Counted from the stretch's first letter, positions 24,616-34,127 are shown. The stretch is 64,000 nt of DNA from JAAYEL01 sp964345835 (GCA_964345835.1 CAYFSL010000004.1:1-64000), one strand, 5' to 3'. A program made the numbers and translations. The notes: a model not told the origin generated them from the letters alone.

Positions 24616-27262
24616 ACCAGGTCTTCCCTTCATCAACATCTACAATTAGGTCAACATCTAATTTAACCGCCGCTTCCATCTCTTCCTTAAGAACTTTTTT
24701 AACTTGGTCAGCCTCATCGTCAAGGGTTTCTATTATAAGCTCATCGTGGATCTGAAGGATAATTTTAGATTTAAGTCCTTCTTCTAATAATCTCCTATAA
24801 ACCTTAACCATAGCTACTTTAATAATGTCTGCAGCAGACCCTTGGATTGGGGTATTAAGGGCAATCCTCTCGCCAAAACTCCTTATAGCAAAGTTTTTAC
24901 TGTTGAGTTCAGGAACATACCTCCTCCTATGGAAAATGGTTTCAACATAACCCTTATCCTTAGCATCTTCTATAATTTGATCCATGTATTTACTGATATT
25001 AGGATATGAATCAAGGTAGTTGTCAATATAACTTTTAGCTTCTTTTCTACTAATATTAAGGTCTCTTGATAGGCCATAGTCGCTTATACCATAAACTATT
25101 CCAAAGTTCACCGCCTTTGCATCCGCCCTTTGGTTTCTTGTAACCTCATCCAAAGAAACTTTAAATACTTCTGAAGCCGTTTTGGTGTGTATATCTATAC
25201 CATGTTTAAAAGCATCCAGCATATTTTCATCCTTTGATAGGGCTGCAAGAACCCTTAACTCAATTTGGGAATAATCGGCTGAGATCAACCTACTTCCCTC
25301 AGGACAAGTGAAAGCTTTTCTTATTAGCCTACCTTCTTCTGTCCTGATAGGGATATTTTGCAGGTTAGGCTCTGTTGAACTTAACCTGCCTGTAGCAGTA
25401 ATAGTCTGCCTAAATATTGACCTTACCCTCCCATCTTCCATTATATAAGGATAAAGGCCATCAATATAGGTAGACTTTAATTTTTTTAGTCCCCTATAAT
25501 TAATTATCTTGTCTATGATTTCATGAGAATCTCTTAGCTTATCCAGGACTTCCGCATTTGTAGAATATCCTGTCTTAGTCTTTTTTATTACCGGTAGACC
25601 CAGCTTTTCAAATAGGACTTCACCAAGTTGCTTGGGTGAATTTATGTTAAACTCTAATTCAGCTAGATTATAAATTTCTTTTTCCAGTAAATCTATGTCC
25701 TTTGAAATATCTCTATCAACCTTTTCTAACTCTTTTCTTTCTACCTTTACCCCCTTTATTTCCATACGGGCAAGAATATTAATAAGGGGTAATTCTATAG
25801 AATATAGGAGGTCTTTCATCCCCAGCTCTTCTATCTCTTCAAGCATTTTTCCAGAGGAATCTCTAATTACAGATAGGTAATTTGCTATATAATTATTTCT
25901 CTCATCTTCATTTAAATCGGAAAATGCTTTCTTTGACTTACCCTTCCCTAAAACAGACTCTTCGCTTGGAATATGTCTGTCAAGATAGTATTCCGAAATT
26001 TGATCAATCCCAAAGCCCGTTCTTGAAGGGTTGGCTAAATAGGAAGTTAGCATAATATCCAAATAATTATCATTTAGATTTACCCCATACTTATTCAATA
26101 AATATATGGCTTTTTTTACATCAAATGAAACCTTCTCTATCTGTGAGTCCTCAAATATAGGCTTAAGAGTTTCAATATAGCTATCAAAATCCTTCTCAAA
26201 GTCCAAAATAGCTGTACTGCCAGCTTTCGATGAAAGTCCTAAATAGGCTATTTTCTTCCCTATATAATTTTCTTCATCAATGAAGGTTTCAAAGTATATC
26301 CTTTTGTCTTTCCTAATTTCTTCAACTATCCTATCTAGATTATTAGAATCGATTATTGTAAACTTGGCTATATCCCCCCCAAGAATGTCCTGGTCAGATT
26401 CATCTGCAAACATTTCCATAAATCTACTAAATTCCAACTTTTTGAACTTCTCAAAAACTTCTTTTTTATTAACTTCTCTTTTTTTGAAGTCCTCTAAACT
26501 ATAATCCAAAGGAACAGAAGTGAAAATCCTGCCTAGTTTTCTACTCAAGTATGCTAAGGATTCATTTTCTTCAAGATTTTGTTTCATCTTCTTGCCAGTG
26601 ATCTTGTCAATGTTTTCATAGATTCCTTCGATATTCCCATATTCTTTAATAAGTTTAAGGGCAGTTTTTTCACCAATACCTGGAACACCAGGTATATTGT
26701 CTGAAGAATCCCCCATAAGTCCCTTAACCTCAACTAAGTCTCCTGGCTCGACCCCATAAGTCTCTCTTATTTTCTCAACATCATAAACCTCTAACTCACT
26801 AATCCCCTTTTTCGTATACAGAACCTTGGCTTTTTCTCCAACAAGTTGAAAATAATCCCTATCCCCGGTTAACATGTAAGTCTGGATTCCTTCAGAGCTA
26901 GCCATGGAGGATATGGTGCCTAGAATATCATCAGCCTCAAAGTCCTGCATATCTAAATGGATAACATTAAATCCATCCAATATATCTTTTAATATTGCAA
27001 ATTGATGGGAAAGCTCAGGTGGAGTCTTATCCCTATGTCCTTTATAGGCTTCATAATCCTTATTCCTAAAAGTTGGACCAGGTCTATCAAAGGCTACAGC
27101 TATATAATCTGGCTCAACCATCTCCAAAGCTTTCATATACATATTTAAAAAACCATATACCCCGTTAGTATGTATCCCGTCCTTAGTAGTAAGATTTCTA
27201 ATTGCAAAAAAGGCTCTGAATATCAAACTTGAACCATCTATCAATAAAAATTTCTTTTCCAT
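24605..27262 (-). CDS. polA: DNA polymerase I
   Basis: 885 residues. The N-terminal 5'-3' exonuclease domain (about 1-290) has FDRPGPTFR, DDILGT and GDSSDNIPGVPGIG. The middle domain lacks the DxE and other acidic residues of proofreading, so it is probably inactive, as in many Firmicutes. The polymerase domain has motif A DYSQIELR (from 663), the O-helix RADAKAVNFGIVYG and motif C QIHDE (near 837-841). It works in repair and removal of Okazaki primers. GGAG precedes the ATG. Confidence 0.97.
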   Translation of the reverse strand: MEKKFLLIDGSSLIFRAFFAIRNLTTKDGIHTNGVYGFLNMYMKALEMVEPDYIAVAFDRPGPTFRNKDYEAYKGHRDKTPPELSHQFAILKDILDGFNVIHLDMQDFEADDILGTISSMASSEGIQTYMLTGDRDYFQLVGEKAKVLYTKKGISELEVYDVEKIRETYGVEPGDLVEVKGLMGDSSDNIPGVPGIGEKTALKLIKEYGNIEGIYENIDKITGKKMKQNLEENESLAYLSRKLGRIFTSVPLDYSLEDFKKREVNKKEVFEKFKKLEFSRFMEMFADESDQDILGGDIAKFTIIDSNNLDRIVEEIRKDKRIYFETFIDEENYIGKKIAYLGLSSKAGSTAILDFEKDFDSYIETLKPIFEDSQIEKVSFDVKKAIYLLNKYGVNLNDNYLDIMLTSYLANPSRTGFGIDQISEYYLDRHIPSEESVLGKGKSKKAFSDLNEDERNNYIANYLSVIRDSSGKMLEEIEELGMKDLLYSIELPLINILARMEIKGVKVERKELEKVDRDISKDIDLLEKEIYNLAELEFNINSPKQLGEVLFEKLGLPVIKKTKTGYSTNAEVLDKLRDSHEIIDKIINYRGLKKLKSTYIDGLYPYIMEDGRVRSIFRQTITATGRLSSTEPNLQNIPIRTEEGRLIRKAFTCPEGSRLISADYSQIELRVLAALSKDENMLDAFKHGIDIHTKTASEVFKVSLDEVTRNQRADAKAVNFGIVYGISDYGLSRDLNISRKEAKSYIDNYLDSYPNISKYMDQIIEDAKDKGYVETIFHRRRYVPELNSKNFAIRSFGERIALNTPIQGSAADIIKVAMVKVYRRLLEEGLKSKIILQIHDELIIETLDDEADQVKKVLKEEMEAAVKLDVDLIVDVDEGKTWYEV

Positions 27263-27292
27263 AATATCTCCTGACTTTTTCTTATATAATTC

Positions 27293-27301
27293 ATTATATC
27301 A
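27293..27301 (-). promoter_or_regulatory. polA promoter candidate
   Basis: Minus strand TGA-TATAAT, an extended -10, about 30 bases before the polA start. No convincing -35. Confidence 0.4.
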
Positions 27302-27347
27302 TATAAGAAGATGACTCTTTACTATACTTTTTTATTAGCAATTTTGC

Positions 27348-27376
27348 TTGAAATTCTTTTTCACTGGTGGTATTAT
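27348..27376 (+). promoter_or_regulatory. Promoter of tRNA-Leu
   Basis: TTGAAA (27348-27353), 17-base spacer, TATTAT (27371-27376), ending 15 bases before the tRNA. Confidence 0.7.
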
Positions 27377-27391
27377 AAAGAAGTTATAGAC

Positions 27392-27478
27392 GCCGGTGTG
27401 TCGGAACTGGCAGACGAGACAGACTCAAAATCTGTTATCCGCAAGGGTGTGTGGGTTCGAGTCCCACCACCGGCACCA
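27392..27478 (+). tRNA. tRNA-Leu(CAA)
   Basis: 87 bases including an encoded CCA. The acceptor arm GCCGGTG pairs with CACCGGC, with discriminator A. The anticodon stem ACAGA/TCTGT encloses CTCAAAA, giving anticodon CAA for UUG. A long variable arm and the TTCGA T-loop fit a class II leucine tRNA. Confidence 0.95.
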
Positions 27479-27541
27479 TATTTAATAAGTAATGGCTTAG
27501 TACCAATGGTTCTAGGCTGTTTTTATTTTTAAAATCTTTAA

Positions 27542-27759
27542 ATTGTTGTCCCTTTGTTGTCTCTTTTAATCACTCTTCATTTTAACCTCGCTAAATTAAC
27601 TCATGGATATGCTCAAGCTAGTACATACCCACCTGATGTGAAATATTCTGAATACTACAAGGAGCTAGCTTCAGAGGCCAGAGAAAAAATATTGGTTTAT
27701 GGAAAAACCCTGGTGGAATAATATATGTTTCATCAGGAAATATTCTTTCTAAAAAATAA
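27542..27759 (+). pseudogene. Decayed fragment of a thermonuclease (SNase-like) gene
   Basis: The frame from 27542 encodes GYAQASTYPPDVKYSEYYKE and continues ELASEAREK. This matches the C-terminal helices of staphylococcal-nuclease-family proteins, which continue with NLGLW. Here the expected NIGLWKNPGG follows only after a one-base shift in a run of six A; a seventh A would restore the frame, which then ends at 27759. No start codon, signal peptide or nuclease core precedes it, so the gene is truncated at the 5' side as well. It lies directly after tRNA-Leu. The family is inferred from motif pattern only. Confidence 0.65.
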
Positions 27760-27792
27760 AAGGCTTGAAATCAATGATTTCAAGCCTTTTAT
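27758..27792 (+). terminator. Strong hairpin after the nuclease remnant
   Basis: AAAAGGCTTGAAATCA pairs with TGATTTCAAGCCTTTT almost without a loop, followed by ATTAATA. Being symmetric, it could also end transcription from the tRNA-Thr side. Confidence 0.75.
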
Positions 27793-27803
27793 TAATACTA
27801 CAT

Positions 27804-27879
27804 TGGAGCTCACTGCGGGAATCGAACCCGCGACCTCATCCTTACCATGGATGCGCTCTACCTACTGAGCTAAGAGAGC
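27804..27879 (-). tRNA. tRNA-Thr(GGT)
   Basis: 76 bases including an encoded CCA. The minus strand starts GCTCTCTTAGCTCAG, the anticodon stem CATCC/GGATG encloses ATGGTAA (anticodon GGT for ACC), and the T-arm is GCGGG-TTCGATT-CCCGC. The acceptor stem has one U-U mismatch and the discriminator is U. Confidence 0.93.
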
Positions 27880-27887
27880 ATGTATAT

Positions 27888-27915
27888 ATAATACCAAATT
27901 ATAGGATATTTACAA
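27888..27915 (-). promoter_or_regulatory. Promoter of tRNA-Thr
   Basis: Minus strand TTGTAA (27910-27915), 16-base spacer, TATTAT (27888-27893) with TGG extension, eight bases before the tRNA. Confidence 0.6.
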
Positions 27916-27957
27916 GTTATTTTTAGCTTTTGTCTAATATTTCTTGTATATATTAAT

Positions 27958-27992
27958 AATTATGGCTATAGGAGATGATCCTATAGCCTTTA
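27958..27992 (-). terminator. Terminator of the mevalonate operon
   Basis: GGCTATAGGA pairs perfectly with TCCTATAGCC around a five-base loop just after the isomerase stop. The following minus-strand tract is ATAATTATT. Confidence 0.75.
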
Positions 27993-27995
27993 ATA

Positions 27996-29048
27996 TTATG
28001 ACCTATTTGCAAATTTTCGCCAGTCGATATTTCTAGCTTCTGCCCAGTCTTTGACATCTTCCTGCAAGATTATATCAGTAGTTTTTAAATCCTCAATTTT
28101 ATCTACACTAAGAAGTGACATAATTGATCTTATATGGTACTTCCAGTTTTCAACCTCTTCTATAGCCTTATCTAGGCTCTTGTTTTCAACTAGGTTCAAA
28201 ATCCTTGCAGCCATTCCGCAGGCCCTTGCACCAAAGGCCAAGCCCTTAACTATATCTAGAGAATTTCTTATACCCCCAGATGCTAAAATTTCATGGTCAT
28301 CGACAAAGTCTTGACCTTCAAGAAGAGAGACTATGGTAGAATTTCCGAAATTTTCCAAGAAATTATATTTATCATCTTCAATTCTTCTGAAATTTTCTAT
28401 TCTGGCAAAGTTTGTTCCCCCCTTGCCACCGACATCTACTGTCTTAACTCCAATATCTAAAAGAGATTTAATGGCCTTTCTACTCATTCCAAAGCCTACT
28501 TCTTTTACAACCACGGGAAGACCTAGGTTAGAAACTATATGTTCAATATTGTCCAGCCAACTTCCAAAGCCCCTGTCCCCTTCTGGCATAACCAGTTCCT
28601 GGCAGATGTTTACATGGATTTGTAGGCCATCGGCTTTCAATATATCAACCGCCCTCTTTGCATCTTCAAGGGATTTTTCAGCCCCTAAGTTGGCAAATAC
28701 AATACCATTAGGGTTTAACTGTCTAACGACCTTGAATGAATCCAAAACATCTGGATCTTTTAATCCTACACTTAAGGATCCACTTGCTATAAAAGTATTC
28801 GTCTCCCTTGCGAGAATTGATAGTTTTTCATTGTAACCCTTGGTCTTTCCTGTACCACCAGTCATCCCATTAATATAAAAGGGATGGGCTAGGTCAAGAC
28901 CTGCAAAAGATGTGGATATATCGACATCATCAACATTAACATCAGAAAATACTTGGTGGACAAATTGCACATTATCAAAGTCTGATTTTTGTTTTTCCTG
29001 GTGAAATTTTAAGGCCAGGTCTACGTGGTCATCTTTTTTACTAAACAT
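27996..29048 (-). CDS. fni: Isopentenyl-diphosphate delta-isomerase, type 2 (FMN-dependent)
   Basis: 350 residues. The TIM-barrel flavoprotein fold of type 2 isomerase is shown by FYINGMTGGT, the VVKEVGFGMS strand with its catalytic region, VDVGGKGGTNFARIE and the glycine-rich LASGGIRNSLD. It interconverts IPP and DMAPP using reduced FMN, the form of isomerase common in mevalonate-using Gram-positive cocci. It overlaps pmk by eight bases and is the last gene of the operon. Confidence 0.96.
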   Translation of the reverse strand: MFSKKDDHVDLALKFHQEKQKSDFDNVQFVHQVFSDVNVDDVDISTSFAGLDLAHPFYINGMTGGTGKTKGYNEKLSILARETNTFIASGSLSVGLKDPDVLDSFKVVRQLNPNGIVFANLGAEKSLEDAKRAVDILKADGLQIHVNICQELVMPEGDRGFGSWLDNIEHIVSNLGLPVVVKEVGFGMSRKAIKSLLDIGVKTVDVGGKGGTNFARIENFRRIEDDKYNFLENFGNSTIVSLLEGQDFVDDHEILASGGIRNSLDIVKGLAFGARACGMAARILNLVENKSLDKAIEEVENWKYHIRSIMSLLSVDKIEDLKTTDIILQEDVKDWAEARNIDWRKFANRS

Positions 29049-30123
29049 CTATTTTACTCCTATATATACTTATTTCGAGGAAGTCTATACCATTTTCCTC
29101 CCAAAGATTTTTTAAGTCTTCTTTTATCTTTTTATTGTCAGAAATTGCTATCCCACAATCTCCCCCTCCTGCCCCAGAAAGCTTTGAACAAAGTCCAAGA
29201 CCTAAGGCTAGCTGGGTAAGCTTTTCAAGCTTATTTGTTTCGATATCCAAGGATAATTTTTCAGATAGGTCTAGAAGGTTTAATCTTGCTTGTTTAAGAG
29301 ATTCCTTAAGTCCATTATAGTTCCTTTCTGAAATCTCTTTGTAAATCTTAAGGCAAATGGCATCGCTTCTTTTTGAAAATTCCCCAAAATAGCTCTTGTA
29401 GCTACTGGATTCTTCCATCCTGTCTACCATTTTAATACTTGAAGCAGGTACTCCTGTCCAGCCAACATATAAATTCCAAGCCTCTGGAAAGCTTATTTCT
29501 TTTATTTCTAATAAGGGCCAGGGGCTATTTACAAGGTCATAAATACTTTCTTTTTTTACCTTGTGTAAAATACTTTTCACATCGAATTTCCTATAAAGGA
29601 CCAGGCTTTCATAGGCGCTAGCACAAATATCTCCAAAAGAACTTAATGGACTATTTTCAAGGCTAGCTAGGGCTGAAATCTTGAAGATCTTGTCTTTACT
29701 TAAAGAAACCCCATAGTAGCTTACTATTGCTTCTACTAGGGCTACAGTAACTGCCCCACTTGATCCTAAGCCATATTTCTTACCTGTCTCTGAATCAAGC
29801 TCACTGGTAATTACAATATTATAGTTGTCGAATTCCTCAATCAAAGGGAAAAGATATTTTTCAGCCATTAGGAGGGCTGATTTAACATATGACCATTTCC
29901 CATCATCTGATGAAAAGGATATTGGTCCTGGAGTTCCAAGGGCTTTCTCCCTTTGAAAGTAAAGGATTTGCCCCCCAAAGCTTTTTACCACACCCTGGTC
30001 TGATTTTTCAACGGTTACGGTAATAAATCTGTCAACAGGAGCTATTATCCCATAAGCTCCCGTCCTGGTCACACTATATTCACCTGCTATGAATAGCTTA
30101 CCTGGTTTTTTTATAGTTATCAT
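29041..30123 (-). CDS. Phosphomevalonate kinase
   Basis: 360 residues, GHMP kinase fold. The N-terminus KPGKLFIAGEYSV is typical of bacterial phosphomevalonate kinases. The ATP loop is KYGLGSSGAVTVA and the C-terminal GHMP motif is KLSGAGGGDCGIA. It makes mevalonate 5-diphosphate. It sits between mvaD and the isomerase, the usual Gram-positive order. Confidence 0.96.
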   Translation of the reverse strand: MITIKKPGKLFIAGEYSVTRTGAYGIIAPVDRFITVTVEKSDQGVVKSFGGQILYFQREKALGTPGPISFSSDDGKWSYVKSALLMAEKYLFPLIEEFDNYNIVITSELDSETGKKYGLGSSGAVTVALVEAIVSYYGVSLSKDKIFKISALASLENSPLSSFGDICASAYESLVLYRKFDVKSILHKVKKESIYDLVNSPWPLLEIKEISFPEAWNLYVGWTGVPASSIKMVDRMEESSSYKSYFGEFSKRSDAICLKIYKEISERNYNGLKESLKQARLNLLDLSEKLSLDIETNKLEKLTQLALGLGLCSKLSGAGGGDCGIAISDNKKIKEDLKNLWEENGIDFLEISIYRSKIDV

Positions 30124-30134
30124 ATAACCACCAT

Positions 30135-31109
30135 TTACTCTTCTTCCAATATTATAAGGTCTGGACCAGGCTTGGAATAAATCATCCTGTCTAGGCTTAT
30201 AATATCCTTTAAAGCTTCTTTAACTTTTTCTTGGTTAACAGAGTCTGTTATGACTTTAATATTTGGTCCTGCATCTATAGTAAAATAGGCAAGGACTCCT
30301 TGGTTTCTCAGCTCTTTTATCCTCTCAATTATCTTAAGGCTTATGTCTTGTAGGTATATGATAGAAGGGTCTGTCGCCATCATGGTGGCATGCATCTTTA
30401 AGGCTGAAAACTCGGCTATCTGACCTATTTGATCCAGGTCCCTATTTTTAATAGCCACCTTCATTTTAACTAAATCCTCTTTCGCACTTTCTACCCAGGC
30501 TGGATAGAAGGGACATGTTTTTACCGTCTGGCTCATTCCTACCCTACTTGAAGTATGTTTTTTACTTGGGTCTACAATTATCGCTAGCATCCCAATATCC
30601 CAGTCTGCCTTATCAACCCTAACCGCCTTTGAGCTGTCATCATCTTCACCCTTTTGCCATTCTACAAGACCGCCGTATACAGACCTTGTAGCTGACCCTG
30701 ACCCCTTTCTAGCTAGCTTGGATAGGTCTTCTAGACTATAGTTTAGGCCAAATAACCTATTCAAGCAACCAGCTAAACAGGCATAACCCGAAGCTGATGA
30801 AGCAAGGCCTGCCGCCGTTGGAAAGTAGTTTTTTGTCTGGACCTTTACTCTTTTGGTAGACTTGGCAAGATTCCTAAAAAGATCTATAAAACTAGAGATT
30901 TTTTTTAGTTCATCTCCCTTTTCTTCCTCTCCATCTAGGATAAAAATATCACTTTCTCCATCTATGAATTCAGTTTCTGTAATTGTATAAAATTTGTCCA
31001 AGGTTAGAGATAAGCTACTATTGTAGGGCAATATCAAGCTTTCATCCCTCTTTCCCCAATACTTTATTAGGGCTATATTTGAATGGGCCTTGGCCTTTAC
31101 TCTTTGCAT
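30135..31109 (-). CDS. mvaD: Diphosphomevalonate decarboxylase
   Basis: 324 residues. AHSNIALIKYWGKRDE at the N-terminus, FPTAAGLASSASGYAC (ATP and substrate loop) and TIDAGPN at the C-terminus are the family signatures. It phosphorylates and decarboxylates mevalonate diphosphate to IPP. It overlaps the mvk end by 13 bases. Confidence 0.97.
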   Translation of the reverse strand: MQRVKAKAHSNIALIKYWGKRDESLILPYNSSLSLTLDKFYTITETEFIDGESDIFILDGEEEKGDELKKISSFIDLFRNLAKSTKRVKVQTKNYFPTAAGLASSASGYACLAGCLNRLFGLNYSLEDLSKLARKGSGSATRSVYGGLVEWQKGEDDDSSKAVRVDKADWDIGMLAIIVDPSKKHTSSRVGMSQTVKTCPFYPAWVESAKEDLVKMKVAIKNRDLDQIGQIAEFSALKMHATMMATDPSIIYLQDISLKIIERIKELRNQGVLAYFTIDAGPNIKVITDSVNQEKVKEALKDIISLDRMIYSKPGPDLIILEEE

Positions 31110-32038
31110 AAACCTTCTCCTAAGTATGTTATCCAGCTGTTAACTGCCCCTTCTTCCATTAGAATTTCTCTAGCCTTTGAGGCCTTCTTCTTATCGTCAA
31201 ATAGGGCAATCATACAGCCTCCCCTGCCTCCTCCAGTAAGCTTTGCACCAAGGGCTCCACTCTCTTTAGCAACTCTTATTAGGTAATCCAACTTTTCACT
31301 ACTAACCGTAAGCTTACTAAGTAGGACCTGGGCCTGGTCCATTAATTGTCCCAGCCTATTAGGATCACCATTTTCAATACAGGCTTTGGCACTATCTGAT
31401 AAGTCACCTAAACTATCAATACAGGCCATATACTCTTTGTCTATTGAAAGCTTTTTAACATCAGAGACGGCATCCTTTGTCATACCCTTTATTCCAGTAT
31501 CTGCAATGACTAGATAGGCATCTAAATTCATATCAAGCTCTTCAAAGTCCCTCCCCTTAATAAAGTAAATTGGGACTTCTTTAACTATTACATTTGCATC
31601 TAATCCGCTTGCTCCCCCGTGGATTTTATCCTCGGTCAGGTTGACTAGTTTAAGAGTATCTTGGCAATCTATTTTTTTTCCAAAAAAACTATAGATTGCC
31701 CTTACTATCGATGCTGATAAGGCCGCTGATGATCCCATACCTCTTTCGTATGGAATATTTCCCCAAACCTTGAACTTTATACCATAATGCTTCTGCCCAA
31801 GACTATCTAATATCCTGTGTATAATGTCTCTTATAGGATGAATAATTCTAGGTGCATCTTCTAAAAGACCAGTAAAAATATTACTTTCGATTTCTATGGC
31901 ACCGTCTGTTTGTTCTATTTTTGTATATATCTTTGCATCCTTGAAAGGAATAGCTATAGCGGGCTTCCCATAGACAACGGAATGTTCCCCAATCAGGATG
32001 ATCTTTGCTATAGCCTTGCCAGTATTTCTATCGCTCAT
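31097..32038 (-). CDS. mvk: Mevalonate kinase
   Basis: 313 residues from the ATG at 32038; a GTG three codons upstream is also possible, and both lie close to AAGG-rich sequence. GHMP kinase motifs: ILIGEHSVVYGKPAIA, ERGMGSSAALSASI, and AKLTGGGRGGCMIAL at the end. First gene of the mevalonate operon. HMG-CoA synthase and reductase are not in the window. Confidence 0.96.
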   Translation of the reverse strand: MSDRNTGKAIAKIILIGEHSVVYGKPAIAIPFKDAKIYTKIEQTDGAIEIESNIFTGLLEDAPRIIHPIRDIIHRILDSLGQKHYGIKFKVWGNIPYERGMGSSAALSASIVRAIYSFFGKKIDCQDTLKLVNLTEDKIHGGASGLDANVIVKEVPIYFIKGRDFEELDMNLDAYLVIADTGIKGMTKDAVSDVKKLSIDKEYMACIDSLGDLSDSAKACIENGDPNRLGQLMDQAQVLLSKLTVSSEKLDYLIRVAKESGALGAKLTGGGRGGCMIALFDDKKKASKAREILMEEGAVNSWITYLGEGLCKE

Positions 32039-32068
32039 ATCCTTCACATCCTTATATTTTGTATTTTT

Positions 32069-32077
32069 ATTATATCA
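32069..32077 (-). promoter_or_regulatory. Mevalonate operon promoter candidate
   Basis: Minus strand TGA-TATAAT extended -10, about 30 bases before mvk, in the divergent region shared with asnA. Confidence 0.45.
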
Positions 32078-32094
32078 TATAGGGCTAGATTGAT

Positions 32095-32123
32095 TTGAAT
32101 TTTCAATAAAATAGTATTATGAT
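32095..32123 (+). promoter_or_regulatory. asnA promoter
   Basis: TTGAAT (32095-32100), 17-base spacer, TATGAT (32118-32123), 26 bases before the start codon. Confidence 0.65.
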
Positions 32124-32149
32124 AGTGCTTATATAAAAGGAGATTAATT

Positions 32150-33163
32150 ATGAATTTATTTATACCAGAAGGTTACCAGTCTAACCTCAATTTATTACAG
32201 ACCCAGTATTGGATAAAGGAGATTAAGGATTTCTTCCAGATAAACTTGGCTAAAAACCTCAACTTGGTCAGGGTTTCTGCCCCTATGTTTGTCAAAGAGA
32301 CAACAGGCCTTAACGACTACCTAACAGGAGTTGAAAAACCTGTATCTTTTACAATTAAGGAATCTGACGAAAAAACATCTACAGTAGAGATTGTCCACTC
32401 TCTTGCAAAATGGAAGAGGTATGCCCTAAAAAAATATAATATTCCCTGCTATTCTGGAATTTATACTGATATGAACGCCATAAGATCCTTTGAAGACTTA
32501 GATAATACCCACTCTATCTATGTTGACCAATGGGACTGGGAGAAGGTCATAGATGAAGAGGATATAAATGAGCAATACCTTAAAGATACGGTCAAAATGA
32601 TTTATAAGACATTTTTACAACTAGAAGACTACCTAGAAAAAAGACTTAATGGCTATAAACCCTTTCTAGCACCAAATATCCATTTCATTAGCAGTCAAGA
32701 GTTAGAAGACTTGTATCCCGATTTAAGCCCTGAAGAAAGGGAAAAGGCTATTACAAAAAAAATGGGATCTGTTTTCTTGATGCAGATAGGAGATACCCTA
32801 AAGTCAGGTAAAAAACATGGCGACAGGTCCCCCGACTATGATGACTGGTCATTAAATGGGGATATATTAATTTGGAACCCAGTCTTGTCAGACGTCCTTG
32901 AATTGTCAAGCATGGGAATTAGGGTTAATCCAGAAAAGTTATTAGACCAGCTTGAAAAATCGGAAACTTCCAACAGAAAGGAACTTGACTACCACAGGGC
33001 CCTCCTAGCCAATGAGCTCCCACAAACAATCGGAGGAGGAATTGGTCAATCTAGGATTTGCATGCTTTTTCTACAAAAAGCCCATATTGGAGAGGTCCAA
33101 TCTTCTATTTGGCCAGATGAGATAGTTAAGGAATGCGAAAAAAATAATATTATTCTTTTATAA
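32150..33163 (+). CDS. asnA: Aspartate-ammonia ligase (AsnA-type asparagine synthetase)
   Basis: 337 residues, preceded by AAAAGGAG. AsnA is related to class II aminoacyl-tRNA synthetases and makes asparagine from aspartate, ATP and free ammonia, not glutamine. VHSLAKWKRYAL, YVDQWDWEK and the C-terminal GGGIGQSR motif are present. It is a single-gene unit divergent from the mevalonate operon. Its use of ammonia is in keeping with the loss of glutaminase sites in PurF and PurL in this window. Confidence 0.97.
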   Translation: MNLFIPEGYQSNLNLLQTQYWIKEIKDFFQINLAKNLNLVRVSAPMFVKETTGLNDYLTGVEKPVSFTIKESDEKTSTVEIVHSLAKWKRYALKKYNIPCYSGIYTDMNAIRSFEDLDNTHSIYVDQWDWEKVIDEEDINEQYLKDTVKMIYKTFLQLEDYLEKRLNGYKPFLAPNIHFISSQELEDLYPDLSPEEREKAITKKMGSVFLMQIGDTLKSGKKHGDRSPDYDDWSLNGDILIWNPVLSDVLELSSMGIRVNPEKLLDQLEKSETSNRKELDYHRALLANELPQTIGGGIGQSRICMLFLQKAHIGEVQSSIWPDEIVKECEKNNIILL

Positions 33164-33184
33164 AAATACCTATATGCGAAAAAT

Positions 33185-33222
33185 AACACCTTAACCCCTA
33201 GTCAATAGGGATTAAGGTGTTT
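33185..33222 (+). terminator. Shared terminator between asnA and the aldolase gene
   Basis: AACACCTTAA..CCCTA pairs with TAGGG..TTAAGGTGTT and is followed by TTCTTATTTAT. The convergent aldolase gene ends 18 bases beyond, so the hairpin can serve both strands. Confidence 0.85.
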
Positions 33223-33239
33223 CTTATTTATATAACTAA

Positions 33240-34127
33240 CTATTTATTAACTGAAGCGTCCCAAATACTTTCGATGGATCCTTCAATCATCTTGTTAAAC
33301 TCTTCATCTGTAAGTGATTCTTTAAGTCCTTCTGAAAGGGCTCTAGAGAATGATGCAATCATCCTTTTATTCTCTTTTAGAAGCTTATTTGATTCTTCTC
33401 TACTATAGCCTCCTGAAAGGGCAACTATTCTAACAACATTATCAAAGTCATTTATATCGTCATACCTGTTGGCCTTTGTAGGAAGGGTCAATTTAAACAT
33501 TAAAGGATAATCATTTCCATTTTTTAATCCTTCAACTAGACAATCATGTAGGTAACCTTCAATCTTATCCTTATCTTCTGCATGGATATCTACTTCTGGT
33601 TCTAGGATTGGTACAAGTCCCTTAGAAGCAATTTTTTTGCCATATTCAAATTGTTGGTCGACTATAGCCTTAATTCCTTCTTCGTTGTATTCTTTGATAA
33701 CTGACCTCATCTTAGTACCAAAGATATTTCTTTCTCTAGCTTGGTCTAAAAGGTCATCTAGGGACTTCATCTCTTTCATAAGTTGAACCCCATCTTTTAG
33801 GTCTCTTAGCCCTTCATCAACCTTTAATATTGGAATTACGCCCTTTTCTTCCCAAAGGTAGTCGCCAGTATACTTGCCATCAATCTTTGAATTCATGGTA
33901 ATCTTGAAAAGGATAGCTGCAAGTACCTTCTTTGAGTTAAAGCTGTCCGCTTTTATTATCCTTGTCCTCATTTGATGAACTAGGTCAAACATCTCTTCGT
34001 CATTTGTATACCTGTCTTCATCTACTCCGTAAAGTCTTAAGGCCTTAGGTGTTGAGCCACCACTTTGGTCCAAAGCTGCAATAAAGCCCTTACCATTACG
34101 CATTTGTTCTAGTTGTTGTGTGTTCAT
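33240..34127 (-). CDS. fda: Fructose-bisphosphate aldolase, class I (bacterial FbaB type)
   Basis: 295 residues from the ATG at 34127, chosen because GGAGGAGAATTA precedes it; an ATG five codons upstream lies inside that ribosome binding site. FIAALDQSGGSTPKAL at the N-terminus, ILKVDEGL, VPILEPEVDI and LMFKLTLP (the region of the Schiff-base lysine) match the staphylococcal class I enzyme. It splits fructose 1,6-bisphosphate in glycolysis. Confidence 0.95.
   Translation of the reverse strand: MNTQQLEQMRNGKGFIAALDQSGGSTPKALRLYGVDEDRYTNDEEMFDLVHQMRTRIIKADSFNSKKVLAAILFKITMNSKIDGKYTGDYLWEEKGVIPILKVDEGLRDLKDGVQLMKEMKSLDDLLDQARERNIFGTKMRSVIKEYNEEGIKAIVDQQFEYGKKIASKGLVPILEPEVDIHAEDKDKIEGYLHDCLVEGLKNGNDYPLMFKLTLPTKANRYDDINDFDNVVRIVALSGGYSREESNKLLKENKRMIASFSRALSEGLKESLTDEEFNKMIEGSIESIWDASVNK

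Noticed and set aside
27311..27532. A 73-codon open frame on the plus strand
   Set aside because: It spans the tRNA-Leu gene and its promoter.
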